In this document: piece by piece, positions 34,924-43,547 of the stretch
Layout: every line of letters starts with the position of its first letter
Position numbering within the stretch: the stretch's first letter is position 1
Assembly: GCF_001477625.1 (NCBI RefSeq)
Contig: NZ_CP013692.1
Location: forward strand, 3,472,001 to 3,536,000
Reading direction: 5' to 3'
From: Paucibacter sp. KCTC 42545
GTDB lineage: Bacteria > Pseudomonadota > Gammaproteobacteria > Burkholderiales > Burkholderiaceae_C
DNA length: 64,000 nt
Position numbers and translations under genes: made by a program
The notes under the pieces: generated by a model
What the model saw: only the letters and a program-made list of their open reading frames with translations
Told to the model about the DNA's origin: nothing
Databases searched by the model: none

Positions 34924-35593
34924 GCGAAACGCCAGCGTGCTATTGCTTGAGGACGATGCCGACCTGCGACAAGAGGTCAAGGAGTATCTGGAATCAGAAG
35001 GCTGCCACATTGTTGAGGCCGGTAGTCTGGACGAAGGGCGGGCCTTGCTGCGCCGTCAGTCGGTGCATGCGATTGTGTTGGATGTTGGCCTGCCCGACGG
35101 CAGCGGCCTCGAGGCCCTGCCCGAATTGCGCCGCCTGGGTGCGTGCCCGGTCGTGATGATGACGGCCTGGGGCCAGTTGCCCCAGCGCTTGCAAGGCCTG
35201 GACAAGGGTGCGGACTATTACCTGGTCAAGCCGGTGGCCTTGGCCGAGTTGGCCGCCGTGTTGAAGCGCCTGCTGTCGCGCGGCCCGCTCAGCGATGGCT
35301 GGAGCGCCGACGCGAACACCCGCAGCTTGACCTCCCCGGCGGGCGTGCAACTGCAGCTGACCATGTCCGAATGGCAGTTTGTGCAAGCCTTGCGCGATGC
35401 CGGCGGCCAGGTCGTGGAACGCGAGCAGTTGGTGCTGGCCCTGAACCAGCAGCCGGCCGATTACGACGCGCGCCGCATGCACAGCCTGGTGCAACGCCTG
35501 CGCGGCAAGGCGCGGGCGGCCGGCATTGAGACCCTGCCGGTCCATTCACGCCATGGCGAAGGCTATGTCTGGCTGGACGCCGCAAGGGCATGA
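34922..35593 (+). CDS. OmpR/PhoB-family response regulator
   Basis: DNA-binding response regulator, 223 residues. The receiver domain has the acidic pocket 'LLLEDDAD' (residues ~10-12), phospho-acceptor Asp54 ('IVLDVGLPDG'), Thr81 and Lys103 ('YYLVKPV'). The C-terminal winged helix shows 'MSEWQFVQALRDAGGQVVERE' and 'HSRHGEGYVWL'. The divergent histidine kinase starts on the same CATG, so they are the likely cognate pair. A terminator at 35710-35731 follows. Confidence 0.92.
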   Translation: MRNASVLLLEDDADLRQEVKEYLESEGCHIVEAGSLDEGRALLRRQSVHAIVLDVGLPDGSGLEALPELRRLGACPVVMMTAWGQLPQRLQGLDKGADYYLVKPVALAELAAVLKRLLSRGPLSDGWSADANTRSLTSPAGVQLQLTMSEWQFVQALRDAGGQVVEREQLVLALNQQPADYDARRMHSLVQRLRGKARAAGIETLPVHSRHGEGYVWLDAARA

Positions 35594-35709
35594 GTGGCTG
35601 AATTTGCTCGGTATTTCGGCTCGAAGCTATGCGGAAAGAGAAGGCGGCCCACTCGCCCCGCAAGAGCCTCGTCTTGGCCCAACATACCGCGCATCAAGGC
35701 GAGCAAAAG

Positions 35710-35731
35710 AAAAGGCGCCGAAGCGCCTTTT
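35710..35731. terminator. Bidirectional Rho-independent terminator
   Basis: A perfect 9-bp stem AAAAGGCGC/GCGCCTTTT with a CGAA loop. Read rightward it ends TTTTCTTG; read leftward it ends TTTTCTTTTG. It serves the response regulator (plus strand) and htpG (minus strand). Confidence 0.85.
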
Positions 35732-35770
35732 CTTGCTGACGACATGGAGGGGTCGGACTGTTTGACTTGA

Positions 35771-37651
35771 TTAGGCCAAGAGCATCGCGTTAACGCGACG
35801 CACATAAGCGGCCGGATCTTCCAAGTGGCCACCCTCGGCCAGCACGGCCTGATCAAACAACACGTTAGCCAAGTCATCGAACTGGGCCGAGGCTTCCAGC
35901 TTCTTGACCAGGGCGTGCTCGGCGTTGATTTCCAGCGTCGGCAGCGAGGTCGGTGCGGCTTGGCCGGCTTGCTTCATCAGGCGGGCCAGATGGCCGCTCA
36001 TATCGCCCTCTTCCACCACGATACAGGCGGGCGAGTCGACCAAGCGGGTAGAGACGCGCACATCCTTGGCGCGGCTCTTCAGCGCTTCCTTCAGGCGGTC
36101 CAACAGGGGCTTGAAGGTCTCAGCCGCTTCTTCGGCCTTCTTCTTCTCGTCCTCGTCTTGCAGCTTGCCCAGGTCGATGGCGCCCTTGGCGACGGACTGC
36201 AGGGGCTTGCCTTCGAACTCGTACAGGTGCGAGAGCATCCACTCGTCGACGCGGTCGGTCAGCAGCAGCACCTCGATGCCCTTTTTGCGGAAAATCTCCA
36301 GCTGCGGGCTGTTCTTGGCGGCGCTGAGCGAATCGGCGGTGATGTAGTAGATCGCGTCCTGATCTTCCTTGGCGCGCTTGATGTAGTCGGCCAGCGACAC
36401 GCCTTCATCGGCATGGGTCGAGGCAAAGCGGAACAGCTTGGCCAGACGCTCTTGGTTCTGGTGGTCTTCACCGATGCCTTCCTTGAGCACCGAACCGAAG
36501 TCCTTCCAGAAGTCCGCGTACTTGGCGCGCTCGGCCGCGTCTTCGCTGTCGGCCAGCGATTCCAACATGCCCAGCACGCGCTTGGTCGAGCCTTCGCGGA
36601 TCGCCTTCACATCGCGGCTTTCCTGCAGCAACTCACGGCTGACATTCAGCGGCAGATCGGCCGAGTCGATCACGCCCTTGACGAAGCGCAGGTAGACCGG
36701 CATCAGCGCCTCGGCGTCGTCCATGATGAAGACGCGCTTGACGTAGAGCTTGACGCCACCGCGCTTGTCGCGGTTCCACAGATCAAACGGCGCCTTCTTG
36801 GGGATGTAGAGCAGCTGCGTGTACTCGCTGCGGCCCTCCACCCGGTTGTGGGTGTGGGCCAGCGGTGCTTCGGTGTCGTAGCTGATCTGTTTGTAGAACT
36901 CGTCGTACTGCTCTTGCGTGACTTCGCTCTTGGAGCGCGACCACAGGGCCGAGGCCTTGTTGACCGACTCCCACTCGTCCTTGAGCACCTGCTTGGCGTT
37001 ATCAGCGTCCCACTCTTCCTTCTTCATCAAGATGGGCAGGGAGATGTGGTCGGAGTACTTGCTGATGACGGACTTCAGGCGCCAGGTCTTGAGGAACTCT
37101 TCCTCGCCTTCGCGCAGATGCAAGATCACATCGGTGCCACGGCCGGCCTTGGTGATGGTTTCGACTTCGTAGTCGCCGGTGCCCTCTGAGGTCCAGCGAA
37201 CGCCGGCTTCGGCGGCCACGCCAGCGCGGCGGGTTTCCACCGTGATGCGGTCGGCGACGATGAAGCCCGAGTAGAAGCCCACGCCGAATTGGCCGATCAG
37301 GTTGGCGTCCTTTTTCTGGTCGCCTTCCAGCTTGGCCATGAATTCGCGCGTGCCGCTCTTGGCGATGGTGCCGAGGTGGGCAATCGCCTCTTCCTCGCTC
37401 ATGCCGATGCCGTTGTCGCTGATGGTGACGGTGCGGGCGGCTTCGTCGAAGGAGACGCGCACTTCCAGGTTCGGCGTGTCTTCAAACAGCGCGGCATTGT
37501 CCAGCGCCTCGAAGCGCAGCTTGTCGCAAGCGTCGGAAGCGTTGGACACCAACTCGCGCAGGAAGATTTCCTTGTTGGAATAGAGCGAATGGGTGACGAG
37601 GTGCAGGATCTGCTTGACCTCGGCCTGGAAGGCATGGGTTTGCTTTGTCAT
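35771..37651 (-). CDS. htpG: Chaperone HtpG (Hsp90)
   Basis: Cytoplasmic Hsp90-type ATP-dependent chaperone of 626 residues from the ATG at 37651 ('[18 protein letters not shown]'). ATP-lid and nucleotide-binding motifs: '[16 protein letters not shown]', '[23 protein letters not shown]', '[16 protein letters not shown]'; '[11 protein letters not shown]' in the middle domain. A heat-shock-type promoter lies 70-95 bases upstream (37720-37746). Confidence 0.98.
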   Translation of the reverse strand: MTKQTHAFQAEVKQILHLVTHSLYSNKEIFLRELVSNASDACDKLRFEALDNAALFEDTPNLEVRVSFDEAARTVTISDNGIGMSEEEAIAHLGTIAKSGTREFMAKLEGDQKKDANLIGQFGVGFYSGFIVADRITVETRRAGVAAEAGVRWTSEGTGDYEVETITKAGRGTDVILHLREGEEEFLKTWRLKSVISKYSDHISLPILMKKEEWDADNAKQVLKDEWESVNKASALWSRSKSEVTQEQYDEFYKQISYDTEAPLAHTHNRVEGRSEYTQLLYIPKKAPFDLWNRDKRGGVKLYVKRVFIMDDAEALMPVYLRFVKGVIDSADLPLNVSRELLQESRDVKAIREGSTKRVLGMLESLADSEDAAERAKYADFWKDFGSVLKEGIGEDHQNQERLAKLFRFASTHADEGVSLADYIKRAKEDQDAIYYITADSLSAAKNSPQLEIFRKKGIEVLLLTDRVDEWMLSHLYEFEGKPLQSVAKGAIDLGKLQDEDEKKKAEEAAETFKPLLDRLKEALKSRAKDVRVSTRLVDSPACIVVEEGDMSGHLARLMKQAGQAAPTSLPTLEINAEHALVKKLEASAQFDDLANVLFDQAVLAEGGHLEDPAAYVRRVNAMLLA

Positions 37652-37719
37652 GGCTGATCGATGTTCGAAAAAGTGGGTCAATGGAGGCGACCCGCGAGAG
37701 TGCCTCCTGCGCCACGCCA

Positions 37720-37746
37720 CTTGGGGGCAAGAGCAAACAATTCAAG
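37720..37746 (-). promoter_or_regulatory. Heat-shock (sigma32-type) promoter of htpG
   Basis: Read on the minus strand: TTGAA (inside CTTGAAT, starting at 37746), about 12-13 bases, then CCCCCAAG (37727-37720). This resembles the sigma32 consensus CTTGAAA / CCCCAT-T. The transcript would start about 60 bases before the htpG ATG. Confidence 0.6.
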
Positions 37747-37890
37747 AGGGCGAATTGCGCGCAGAGCGCTGCGGGCTCATGCCGGGCCGCAGCGGAACGG
37801 CAGCGGGGCAATTTGGCGCAGGATAGAAGCCGGGAAGGCGATGCGAACCGCCCCGCAACGCCCCGCCGCCTGACTCAGCCGATCAGTCGC

Positions 37891-38202
37891 TCAGTACGAC
37901 AAGCTGTGCTTGGCCACATCCACCCGCAGCAAGGCCTTGCTCAGGGCGCCGCAGGCGGCGCGCGCATAGTCCAGCGCCAGGGCGGCATCGTTGAAGGCCA
38001 CGGGGCCCATGGCGGCGGCCACGGCGACGATTTTGTCGGCAATCAGCACCTTGCCCGAGCCGCGCATGGGCACGCACTCAAACTTGACGAACTGCTCATC
38101 CAACCACGCGCGCGCCGCATCGAAGGAGAGCACCTCGTTCGAGTCGACCTGAAGGTCAAACTCCTGGCCGGGCCCGAAAACGACTTTGACGCTGCTGTGC
38201 AT
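37891..38202 (-). CDS. Small protein of unknown function
   Basis: I do not recognise this 103-residue product. It starts at the ATG at 38202, with an AGGAG ribosome binding site seven bases upstream. The sequence is soluble and mixed alpha/beta, with no membrane segment; 'FGPGQEFDLQVDSNEVLSFDAA' and 'ALRVDVAKHSLSY'-type ends are visible. It is in the same orientation as aroG, which ends 42 bases upstream, so the two may share a transcript; a functional link is not shown. Confidence 0.7.
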   Translation of the reverse strand: MHSSVKVVFGPGQEFDLQVDSNEVLSFDAARAWLDEQFVKFECVPMRGSGKVLIADKIVAVAAAMGPVAFNDAALALDYARAACGALSKALLRVDVAKHSLSY

Positions 38203-38244
38203 GCTTCACTCCTGCGCTGCTGTGCTGGGCTTGATTCTGCCGTA

Positions 38245-39375
38245 TCAGGCGCGACTTGCCTTGACCGCTTGGCTGAGCACTTCCAGCACTTCCAGCGAAT
38301 CGTCCCAACCCAGGCAGGCGTCGGTGATGCTCTTGCCGTATTCCAGCTTGGACGGGTCGTCCTTGCCGGGGCTGAACTTCTGCGCGCCGTCATGCAAATG
38401 GCTTTCCACCATCAGCCCGAAGATGCTCTTGCTGCCCGCGCCCATCTGGGCGGCCACATCGCGCGCCACATCGAGCTGGCGTTGATGCTGCTTGGAGCTG
38501 TTGGCGTGTGAGCAATCCACCATCAGCGTGGTGTCGAGCTTGGCGGCGGCCAGCTCCTTGCAGGCAGCGGCCACGCTCTCGGCGTCGTAATTGGGCGCCT
38601 TGTTGCCGCCGCGCAGGATGACGTGGCAGTCCTTATTGCCATTGGTCTCGACGATGGCGACCTGGCCGTTTTTGTGCACCGACAAGAAGTGGTGCGGGCG
38701 CGCGGCCGCTTGGATTGCATCGGTGGCGATCTTGATATTGCCGTCGGTGCCATTCTTGAAACCGATGGGCGCCGACAAGCCCGAGGCCAGCTCGCGGTGC
38801 ACCTGGCTTTCGGTGGTGCGCGCACCGATGGCGCCCCAGCTGATCAAGTCCCCGATGTACTGGGGCGAGATCACGTCCAGGAATTCCGAGCCCGCCGGCA
38901 CGCCCATGCGGTTGATCTCCAGCAGCAGCTGGCGGGCGATGCGCAGGCCTTCGTCGATGCGGTAGCTCTCGTCGAGGTAGGGGTCGTTGATCAAGCCCTT
39001 CCAGCCCACCGTGGTGCGGGGCTTTTCGAAGTAGACGCGCATCACGATTTCCAGCGTGTCGGCGTACTTCTCGCGCTGCACTGCCAAGCGGCGGGCGTAC
39101 TCAACAGCCGCCGCCGGATCGTGAATGGAGCAAGGGCCGATGACAATCAGCAGGCGATCATCCTTGCGGCTCATGATGTCGCGGATGCGCTTGCGGGTGC
39201 CGCTGATGAGCTTTTCCATCGGCGTGCCGCTGATCGGGAAGAAGCGAATCAGATGCTCGGGCGGCGGCAGCGGCGTCACATCGCGGATGCGCTGGTCATC
39301 GGTCTGGCTGGTCTTGTCTTGCGGCGAGTACCAACGTTCGGTTTCCACGGGCTTGCTGGCGTTCTTGGCATTCAT
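38245..39375 (-). CDS. aroG: 3-deoxy-7-phosphoheptulonate (DAHP) synthase, type I
   Basis: First enzyme of the shikimate pathway: condenses phosphoenolpyruvate and erythrose-4-phosphate. The 376-residue protein has 'LLIVIGPCSIHDPAAA', 'GWKGLINDPYLD', 'FKNGTDGNIKIA' and 'MVDCSHANSSKQH', all signatures of the AroG/AroF/AroH class. The start is the ATG at 39375. Upstream is a leader peptide ORF and a terminator hairpin (39406-39545) that look like a transcription attenuator. Confidence 0.97.
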   Translation of the reverse strand: MNAKNASKPVETERWYSPQDKTSQTDDQRIRDVTPLPPPEHLIRFFPISGTPMEKLISGTRKRIRDIMSRKDDRLLIVIGPCSIHDPAAAVEYARRLAVQREKYADTLEIVMRVYFEKPRTTVGWKGLINDPYLDESYRIDEGLRIARQLLLEINRMGVPAGSEFLDVISPQYIGDLISWGAIGARTTESQVHRELASGLSAPIGFKNGTDGNIKIATDAIQAAARPHHFLSVHKNGQVAIVETNGNKDCHVILRGGNKAPNYDAESVAAACKELAAAKLDTTLMVDCSHANSSKQHQRQLDVARDVAAQMGAGSKSIFGLMVESHLHDGAQKFSPGKDDPSKLEYGKSITDACLGWDDSLEVLEVLSQAVKASRA

Positions 39376-39405
39376 GCTTGTTCGTTCTCTTGGGAAGGAT
39401 GGACG

Positions 39406-39441
39406 AAAAAAAACCGCCTGGGGCTGGGTGCCCGGCGGTTT
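39406..39441 (-). terminator. Leader terminator (attenuator) of aroG
   Basis: On the minus strand, AAACCGCC ... GGCGGTTT form an 8-bp stem around a 15-base loop, followed by T8 (39413-39406). It lies between the leader peptide stop and the aroG start, 31 bases before aroG, which is where an attenuator belongs rather than a gene-end terminator. Confidence 0.8.
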
Positions 39442-39458
39442 GCTTGAGATTCGCTGCG

Positions 39459-39545
39459 CTACTTGTGGTTCACGCTATCGCCTCTGTCGCCGCCGGTGCG
39501 GTTGCAGAAATACCAAAAGCTAAAAAAGGCGAAGCGCGAATTCAT
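39459..39545 (-). CDS. Aromatic-rich leader peptide of aroG (28 codons)
   Basis: ATG at 39545 to TAG at 39461-39459, 28 codons. The first half reads 'RFAFFSFWYFC': five Phe, one Trp and one Tyr within nine codons (codons 5-13), the three end products that feed back on DAHP synthases. No strong ribosome binding site is visible; a TACATT box lies seven bases before the ATG, so translation could be leaderless. Codons 17-19 encode the antiterminator arm (see findings). Not a stable protein; the role is to make the ribosome stall when charged aromatic tRNAs are scarce. Confidence 0.7.
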   Translation of the reverse strand: MNSRFAFFSFWYFCNRTGGDRGDSVNHK

Positions 39546-39589
39546 GGGCTTGAATGTAGCACGGCGGAATGACAGGCCGATCAAGCCGA

Positions 39590-41053
39590 TCACGCCGTGC
39601 CGCCGACGGTCAGCCCGTCAATGCGCAGCGTCGGCTGGCCCACGCCCACCGGCACGCTTTGGCCTTCTTTGCCGCACACGCCCACACCGGTGTCGAGCTG
39701 CATATCGTTGCCGATCATGGTGACGCGGGTCAGCGCCTCGGGGCCGCTGCCGATGATGGTGGCGCCCTTAACGGGGTACTGGATCTTGCCGTTCTCGACC
39801 CAGAAGGCTTCGCTGGCCGAGAACACAAACTTGCCGGATGTGATATCCACCTGGCCGCCACCGAAGTTGCTGGCGTAAATGCCCTTCTTGATGCTGGCGA
39901 TGATTTCCTGCGGATCTTTGTCGCCGCCCAACATGTAAGTGTTGGTCATGCGCGGCATGGGCACATGGGCATAGCTTTCGCGGCGGCCGTTGCCGGTGGG
40001 CGCCACCTTCATCAGGCGCGCATTCATCGCGTCCTGGATATAGCCCTTCAGAATGCCGTCTTCGATCAGCACATTGCGCTGCGAGGCGCAGCCCTCATCG
40101 TCCACATTCATGGAGCCGCGGCGATCCGGCAAGGTGCCGTCATCCAGCACCGTGACGCCCTTGGCCGCCACGCGTTGGCCGATGCGGCCGGCAAAGGCGC
40201 TGGACCCCTTGCGGTTGAAGTCGCCTTCCAGGCCGTGGCCGATGGCTTCGTGCAGCAAGACGCCGGGCCAGCCGGGGCCAAGCACCACGGTCATCTCGCC
40301 AGCCGGGGCCGGGCGCGATTCCAGATTGGTCAGCGCGGCGGTAACAGCTTGCTCCACATAGCTGGCAATCATCTCGTCGGTGAAATAAGCCAGGCCGAAA
40401 CGCCCGCCACCACCGCCCGAGCCGACTTCGCGGCGGCCATTGCTCTCGGCAATCACCGTCACGCTCAAGCGCACCAGCGGGCGCACGTCGGCGGCCAAAG
40501 TGCCGTCGGCGCGGGCCACCAGAATCACCTCATGCTCGGCGGCCAAGCCGGCCATCACCTGCGCCACGCGCGGGTCCTTGGCGCGGGCCATGCGCTCGGT
40601 GCGCTCCAGCAGCGCCACTTTCTCGGCGCTGTCCAGGCTGGCGATGGGGTCGGTCATGCCGTACAGCGCGCGGCTGCCGGCCACCGTCGGGCTGGACGGC
40701 ACTTTGACGCGGCGGCTTTGGCCGGCGGCGGCGATGGAGCGCACCGTCAGCGCGGCGTCCAGAATGGCGGCCTCGGAGATGTCGTCCGAGTAAGCAAACG
40801 CGGTCTTCTCGCCCGCGACGGCGCGCACGCCCACGCCTTGGTCGATGCTGAAGCTGCCGCTTTTGACAATGCCCTCTTCCAAGCTCCAGCCCTCGGCACG
40901 GGTGGTTTGGAAATAAAGGTCGGCATCATCGACCTTGTGTTCGGTGATCAGCCGCAGCGCCTTGCTGAGCACGGCATCGCCCAGGCCATAAGGCTCAAGC
41001 AGTTGGCTGCGGGCTGTTACCAGGCGGGCAAGAGTAGGTTCGCGCGAAATCAT
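39590..41053 (-). CDS. tldD: TldD-type metalloprotease
   Basis: Modulator of DNA gyrase / TldD peptidase, a cytoplasmic zinc-metalloprotease that acts with TldE (PmbA). 487 residues; the zinc motif HExxxH is '[14 protein letters not shown]', and '[11 protein letters not shown]', '[12 protein letters not shown]' and 'TNTYMLGG' are family blocks. The start at 41053 overlaps the stop of the upstream LysR gene as ATGA, so it is probably translationally coupled. No tldE/pmbA is seen in the window. Confidence 0.96.
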   Translation of the reverse strand: MISREPTLARLVTARSQLLEPYGLGDAVLSKALRLITEHKVDDADLYFQTTRAEGWSLEEGIVKSGSFSIDQGVGVRAVAGEKTAFAYSDDISEAAILDAALTVRSIAAAGQSRRVKVPSSPTVAGSRALYGMTDPIASLDSAEKVALLERTERMARAKDPRVAQVMAGLAAEHEVILVARADGTLAADVRPLVRLSVTVIAESNGRREVGSGGGGGRFGLAYFTDEMIASYVEQAVTAALTNLESRPAPAGEMTVVLGPGWPGVLLHEAIGHGLEGDFNRKGSSAFAGRIGQRVAAKGVTVLDDGTLPDRRGSMNVDDEGCASQRNVLIEDGILKGYIQDAMNARLMKVAPTGNGRRESYAHVPMPRMTNTYMLGGDKDPQEIIASIKKGIYASNFGGGQVDITSGKFVFSASEAFWVENGKIQYPVKGATIIGSGPEALTRVTMIGNDMQLDTGVGVCGKEGQSVPVGVGQPTLRIDGLTVGGTA

Positions 41054-41964
41054 CCCGGCATTGTAGAAGCGCGCTCAAGACCTTTGACTTCACCGGTAAA
41101 GGCCCGCGCCAAGGCATCGAAGACCAGGCGCAGGCGCGGCGTGTCACGCAGTTCGCGGTGCGCGGTCAGCCACAAGGGCAGCGGCGGCACGGCAATCTCC
41201 GGCAGCACGCGCTGCAGCGCTTCATCCCGGGCCGCCAAGGCCTGCGGGCCGACCGCAATGCCCATGCCGGCGCGCATGCATTCCCAGGCCACGAGTTGGT
41301 TGTCGCAGCGGAAGCCAAAGAACTCGCGCCCGAGCTGAAAGCCCGCCTGCGCGAAGCCGCGCAGCATCAGGTCTGACTGGTCATAACCCAGCCATTGATG
41401 CGTCAGCAAATTGCTCATTTCGGGCTGGCCGTAACGGGCTATGTAGTCGCGGTGGACGTAGAAGCCCAGCGGCCAATCACCCAGCTTGCGGGCCACCAAG
41501 GTGGGTTGCTCGGGGCGGAACATGCGCAGGGCGATGTCGGCGCTGCGCTCCAGCAGATTGGCCACTTGATCGCTGGCCACCAACTCGATCTGGATCTCGG
41601 GGTGCTGGCGCCGCAAGTCCAGCAGCACCGGCGGCAGGAAGTGATGGCTGACGATCTCGCTGGCCGTCAGCCGCACCGTGCCGGCCAGGGACTGATCGCG
41701 CGCGGCCAGCGTCAGGCTGAGTTCGCGTGCGCCTTCGCGCATGCGCTGGGCGGCGGGCAGCAAGGCCTCGCCCGCCGCCGTCAGGCGCAGGCCGCGGGCG
41801 TGGCGCTCAAACAGGGTCTGGCCCAGAGCCGCCTCCAACGCCGCCAATTGCCGGCTCAGCGTGGGCTGGCTTTGCCCCAGCTGCGGGGCGGCCCGGTTGA
41901 GCGAGCCGGCCTCCGCCAAGGCCAGAAACACCTGCAGCAAAGACCAATCCAAGGCTTGATTCAT
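41050..41964 (-). CDS. LysR-family transcriptional regulator
   Basis: 304-residue LTTR. N-terminal HTH: '[35 protein letters not shown]', then a substrate-binding domain ('[24 protein letters not shown]', '[19 protein letters not shown]'). It is divergent from the NAD(P)-binding gene at 42073, the usual LysR-target arrangement, and its stop overlaps the tldD start. It lies upstream of tldD on the same strand. The ligand is unknown. Confidence 0.93.
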   Translation of the reverse strand: MNQALDWSLLQVFLALAEAGSLNRAAPQLGQSQPTLSRQLAALEAALGQTLFERHARGLRLTAAGEALLPAAQRMREGARELSLTLAARDQSLAGTVRLTASEIVSHHFLPPVLLDLRRQHPEIQIELVASDQVANLLERSADIALRMFRPEQPTLVARKLGDWPLGFYVHRDYIARYGQPEMSNLLTHQWLGYDQSDLMLRGFAQAGFQLGREFFGFRCDNQLVAWECMRAGMGIAVGPQALAARDEALQRVLPEIAVPPLPLWLTAHRELRDTPRLRLVFDALARAFTGEVKGLERASTMPG

Positions 41965-42072
41965 GCCGGCATTATCAATTCACCAATACATACCTTCAAT
42001 TCAATAAAGGCTCTTCTGCATAGCTCTATTTTTTCGCACACTGCAGTCATCGACCACCCAAGAAGGCTCGCC

Positions 42073-43077
42073 ATGAGCAAGAACACCGTCCTCATCCTCG
42101 GCGCCGCCGGCCGCGCCGGCCAGGCCTTCGCCCAGGCTTTTACCCAAGCCGGCTGGCAGGTGCTGGCCCAGGCCCGCAAACCCTTGCCGGCTACGCTGAC
42201 GGCCCTGCCCCAGGTCCAGGCCTTGCGCTGCGACGCCACGGATAGCGCCACGCTGCTGCAGCTGGCCAAGCAGGCGACCGGCGAGGTCCAAGTCGTACTC
42301 AACGCCCTCAACCCGCCCTATCACCGCTGGGAGGAACTGCTGCCGCCCCTGGCGGCCAGCGCCCAGTCCACCGCCCTGGCCCTGGGTGCCTTGCTGATGC
42401 TGCCCGGCAATGTCTACAACTTCGGCCGCGAACTGCCGGCGCAGCTGACGCTGGCCACGCCTGAGCGACCGGACACGCCCAAGGCCCGCCTGCGCATCGC
42501 GCTAGAAGCGCAAATGGCGGCTGCGGCGGCCCAGGGCCTGGACTCGGTGGTGCTGCGCGCGGGCGACTTCTTTGGCGGCACGGGCAGCGGCACCTGGTTC
42601 GATCTGGCGCTGACAGCTAAGCTCAGCCAAGGCGATTTCGTCTACCCCGGCGCGCTGACCCACATCCATGCCTGGGCCTATCTGCCCGACTTGGCCCAGG
42701 CCTTTGTGCAGGTGGCGGCACGGCGGGCGCAGCTGCGCGGCCACCATCGCTTGCATTTCGCCGGCCATGCCGTCGAGGGTCAGGTCTTGCTGGACACCCT
42801 GCAAGCGCTGTGCGGCCGGCGCTTGACAGTGCGCGAACTGCCCTGGGGCTTGATGAAGCTGGGCGGACTGGTCATCCCCTCCTGGCGGGCCGTGGCCGAA
42901 ATGCGCTATCTCTGGGATCGCCCGCATCAGCTGCTGGACGGCGAGCTGCGCGCCCTGATCGGCACGCCGCCTCACACGCCCCTGGACCAGGCCTTGCGAA
43001 TGAGCATCCCGGCGCTGCAGACTGCTGGCATCGCCCAACCCCACAACACCAAGCTCAACGCCAAGATCAGCCCATGA
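42073..43077 (+). CDS. NAD(P)-binding epimerase/dehydratase-like protein
   Basis: 334 residues with a Rossmann nucleotide-binding opening 'VLILGAAGRAGQAFAQAFTQAG' (GxxGxxG), then 'VVLNALNPPYHRW', 'GNVYNFG' and 'RAGDFFGG', typical of extended short-chain dehydrogenase/NmrA-like proteins. Substrate unknown. It is divergent from a LysR gene, likely its regulator, and overlaps the following DUF4188 gene by 4 bases (ATGA). Confidence 0.85.
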   Translation: MSKNTVLILGAAGRAGQAFAQAFTQAGWQVLAQARKPLPATLTALPQVQALRCDATDSATLLQLAKQATGEVQVVLNALNPPYHRWEELLPPLAASAQSTALALGALLMLPGNVYNFGRELPAQLTLATPERPDTPKARLRIALEAQMAAAAAQGLDSVVLRAGDFFGGTGSGTWFDLALTAKLSQGDFVYPGALTHIHAWAYLPDLAQAFVQVAARRAQLRGHHRLHFAGHAVEGQVLLDTLQALCGRRLTVRELPWGLMKLGGLVIPSWRAVAEMRYLWDRPHQLLDGELRALIGTPPHTPLDQALRMSIPALQTAGIAQPHNTKLNAKISP

Positions 43078-43547
43078 TCCACCGCGAACGCCTCTGTGCC
43101 AGCTTGGAAGGCGACTTCGTCGTCTTCCTGATCGGCCTGCGCATCAACAAGCCCTGGCTGCTGCACAAATGGTGGCCGGTCGCCTCGGCCATGCCGCGCA
43201 TGCTGCGGGAGTTGCATCAAAAGCCGGAGTTAGGCCTGATGCATTCGGAGATGTGGTTCTCCCGCACCACGCTGATGGTGCAGTACTGGCGCTCCATGGA
43301 CCAGCTGATGACCTATGCCAAAAATCGCGACCAGCAACATCTGCCGGCCTGGGCCGCCTTCAACAAGGCGGTGGGCACGGACGGCACGGTGGGCATTTGG
43401 CATGAGACCTATGCCGTCTCGCCCGGCGGCTACGAGAACGTCTACGTCAATATGCCGCGCTTCGGCCTGGGCCAAGCCGGGCAATTGACGCCGGCCAGCG
43501 GCGCGCGCAAATCAGCGGCCGGCCGGATGAGTGCCAATGGGATTTAG
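43074..43547 (+). CDS. DUF4188 domain protein
   Basis: 157-residue protein of the DUF4188 family, whose members resemble small monooxygenases. 'FVVFLIGLRINKPWLLHKWWPVASAM', 'MHSEMWFSRTTLMVQYWRSMDQLMTYAKNRD' and 'VGIWHETYAVSPGGYENVYVNMP' are visible. It is translationally coupled to the preceding dehydrogenase-like gene, suggesting a common pathway. Its stop overlaps that of convergent rsmI by four bases. Confidence 0.85.
   Translation: MIHRERLCASLEGDFVVFLIGLRINKPWLLHKWWPVASAMPRMLRELHQKPELGLMHSEMWFSRTTLMVQYWRSMDQLMTYAKNRDQQHLPAWAAFNKAVGTDGTVGIWHETYAVSPGGYENVYVNMPRFGLGQAGQLTPASGARKSAAGRMSANGI

Noticed and set aside
41965-42072. LysR operator between the divergent LysR and NAD(P)-binding genes
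   Set aside because: A T-N11-A-like stretch (ATTATCAATTCACCAAT) exists but is one of several AT-rich sites; not strong enough to annotate.
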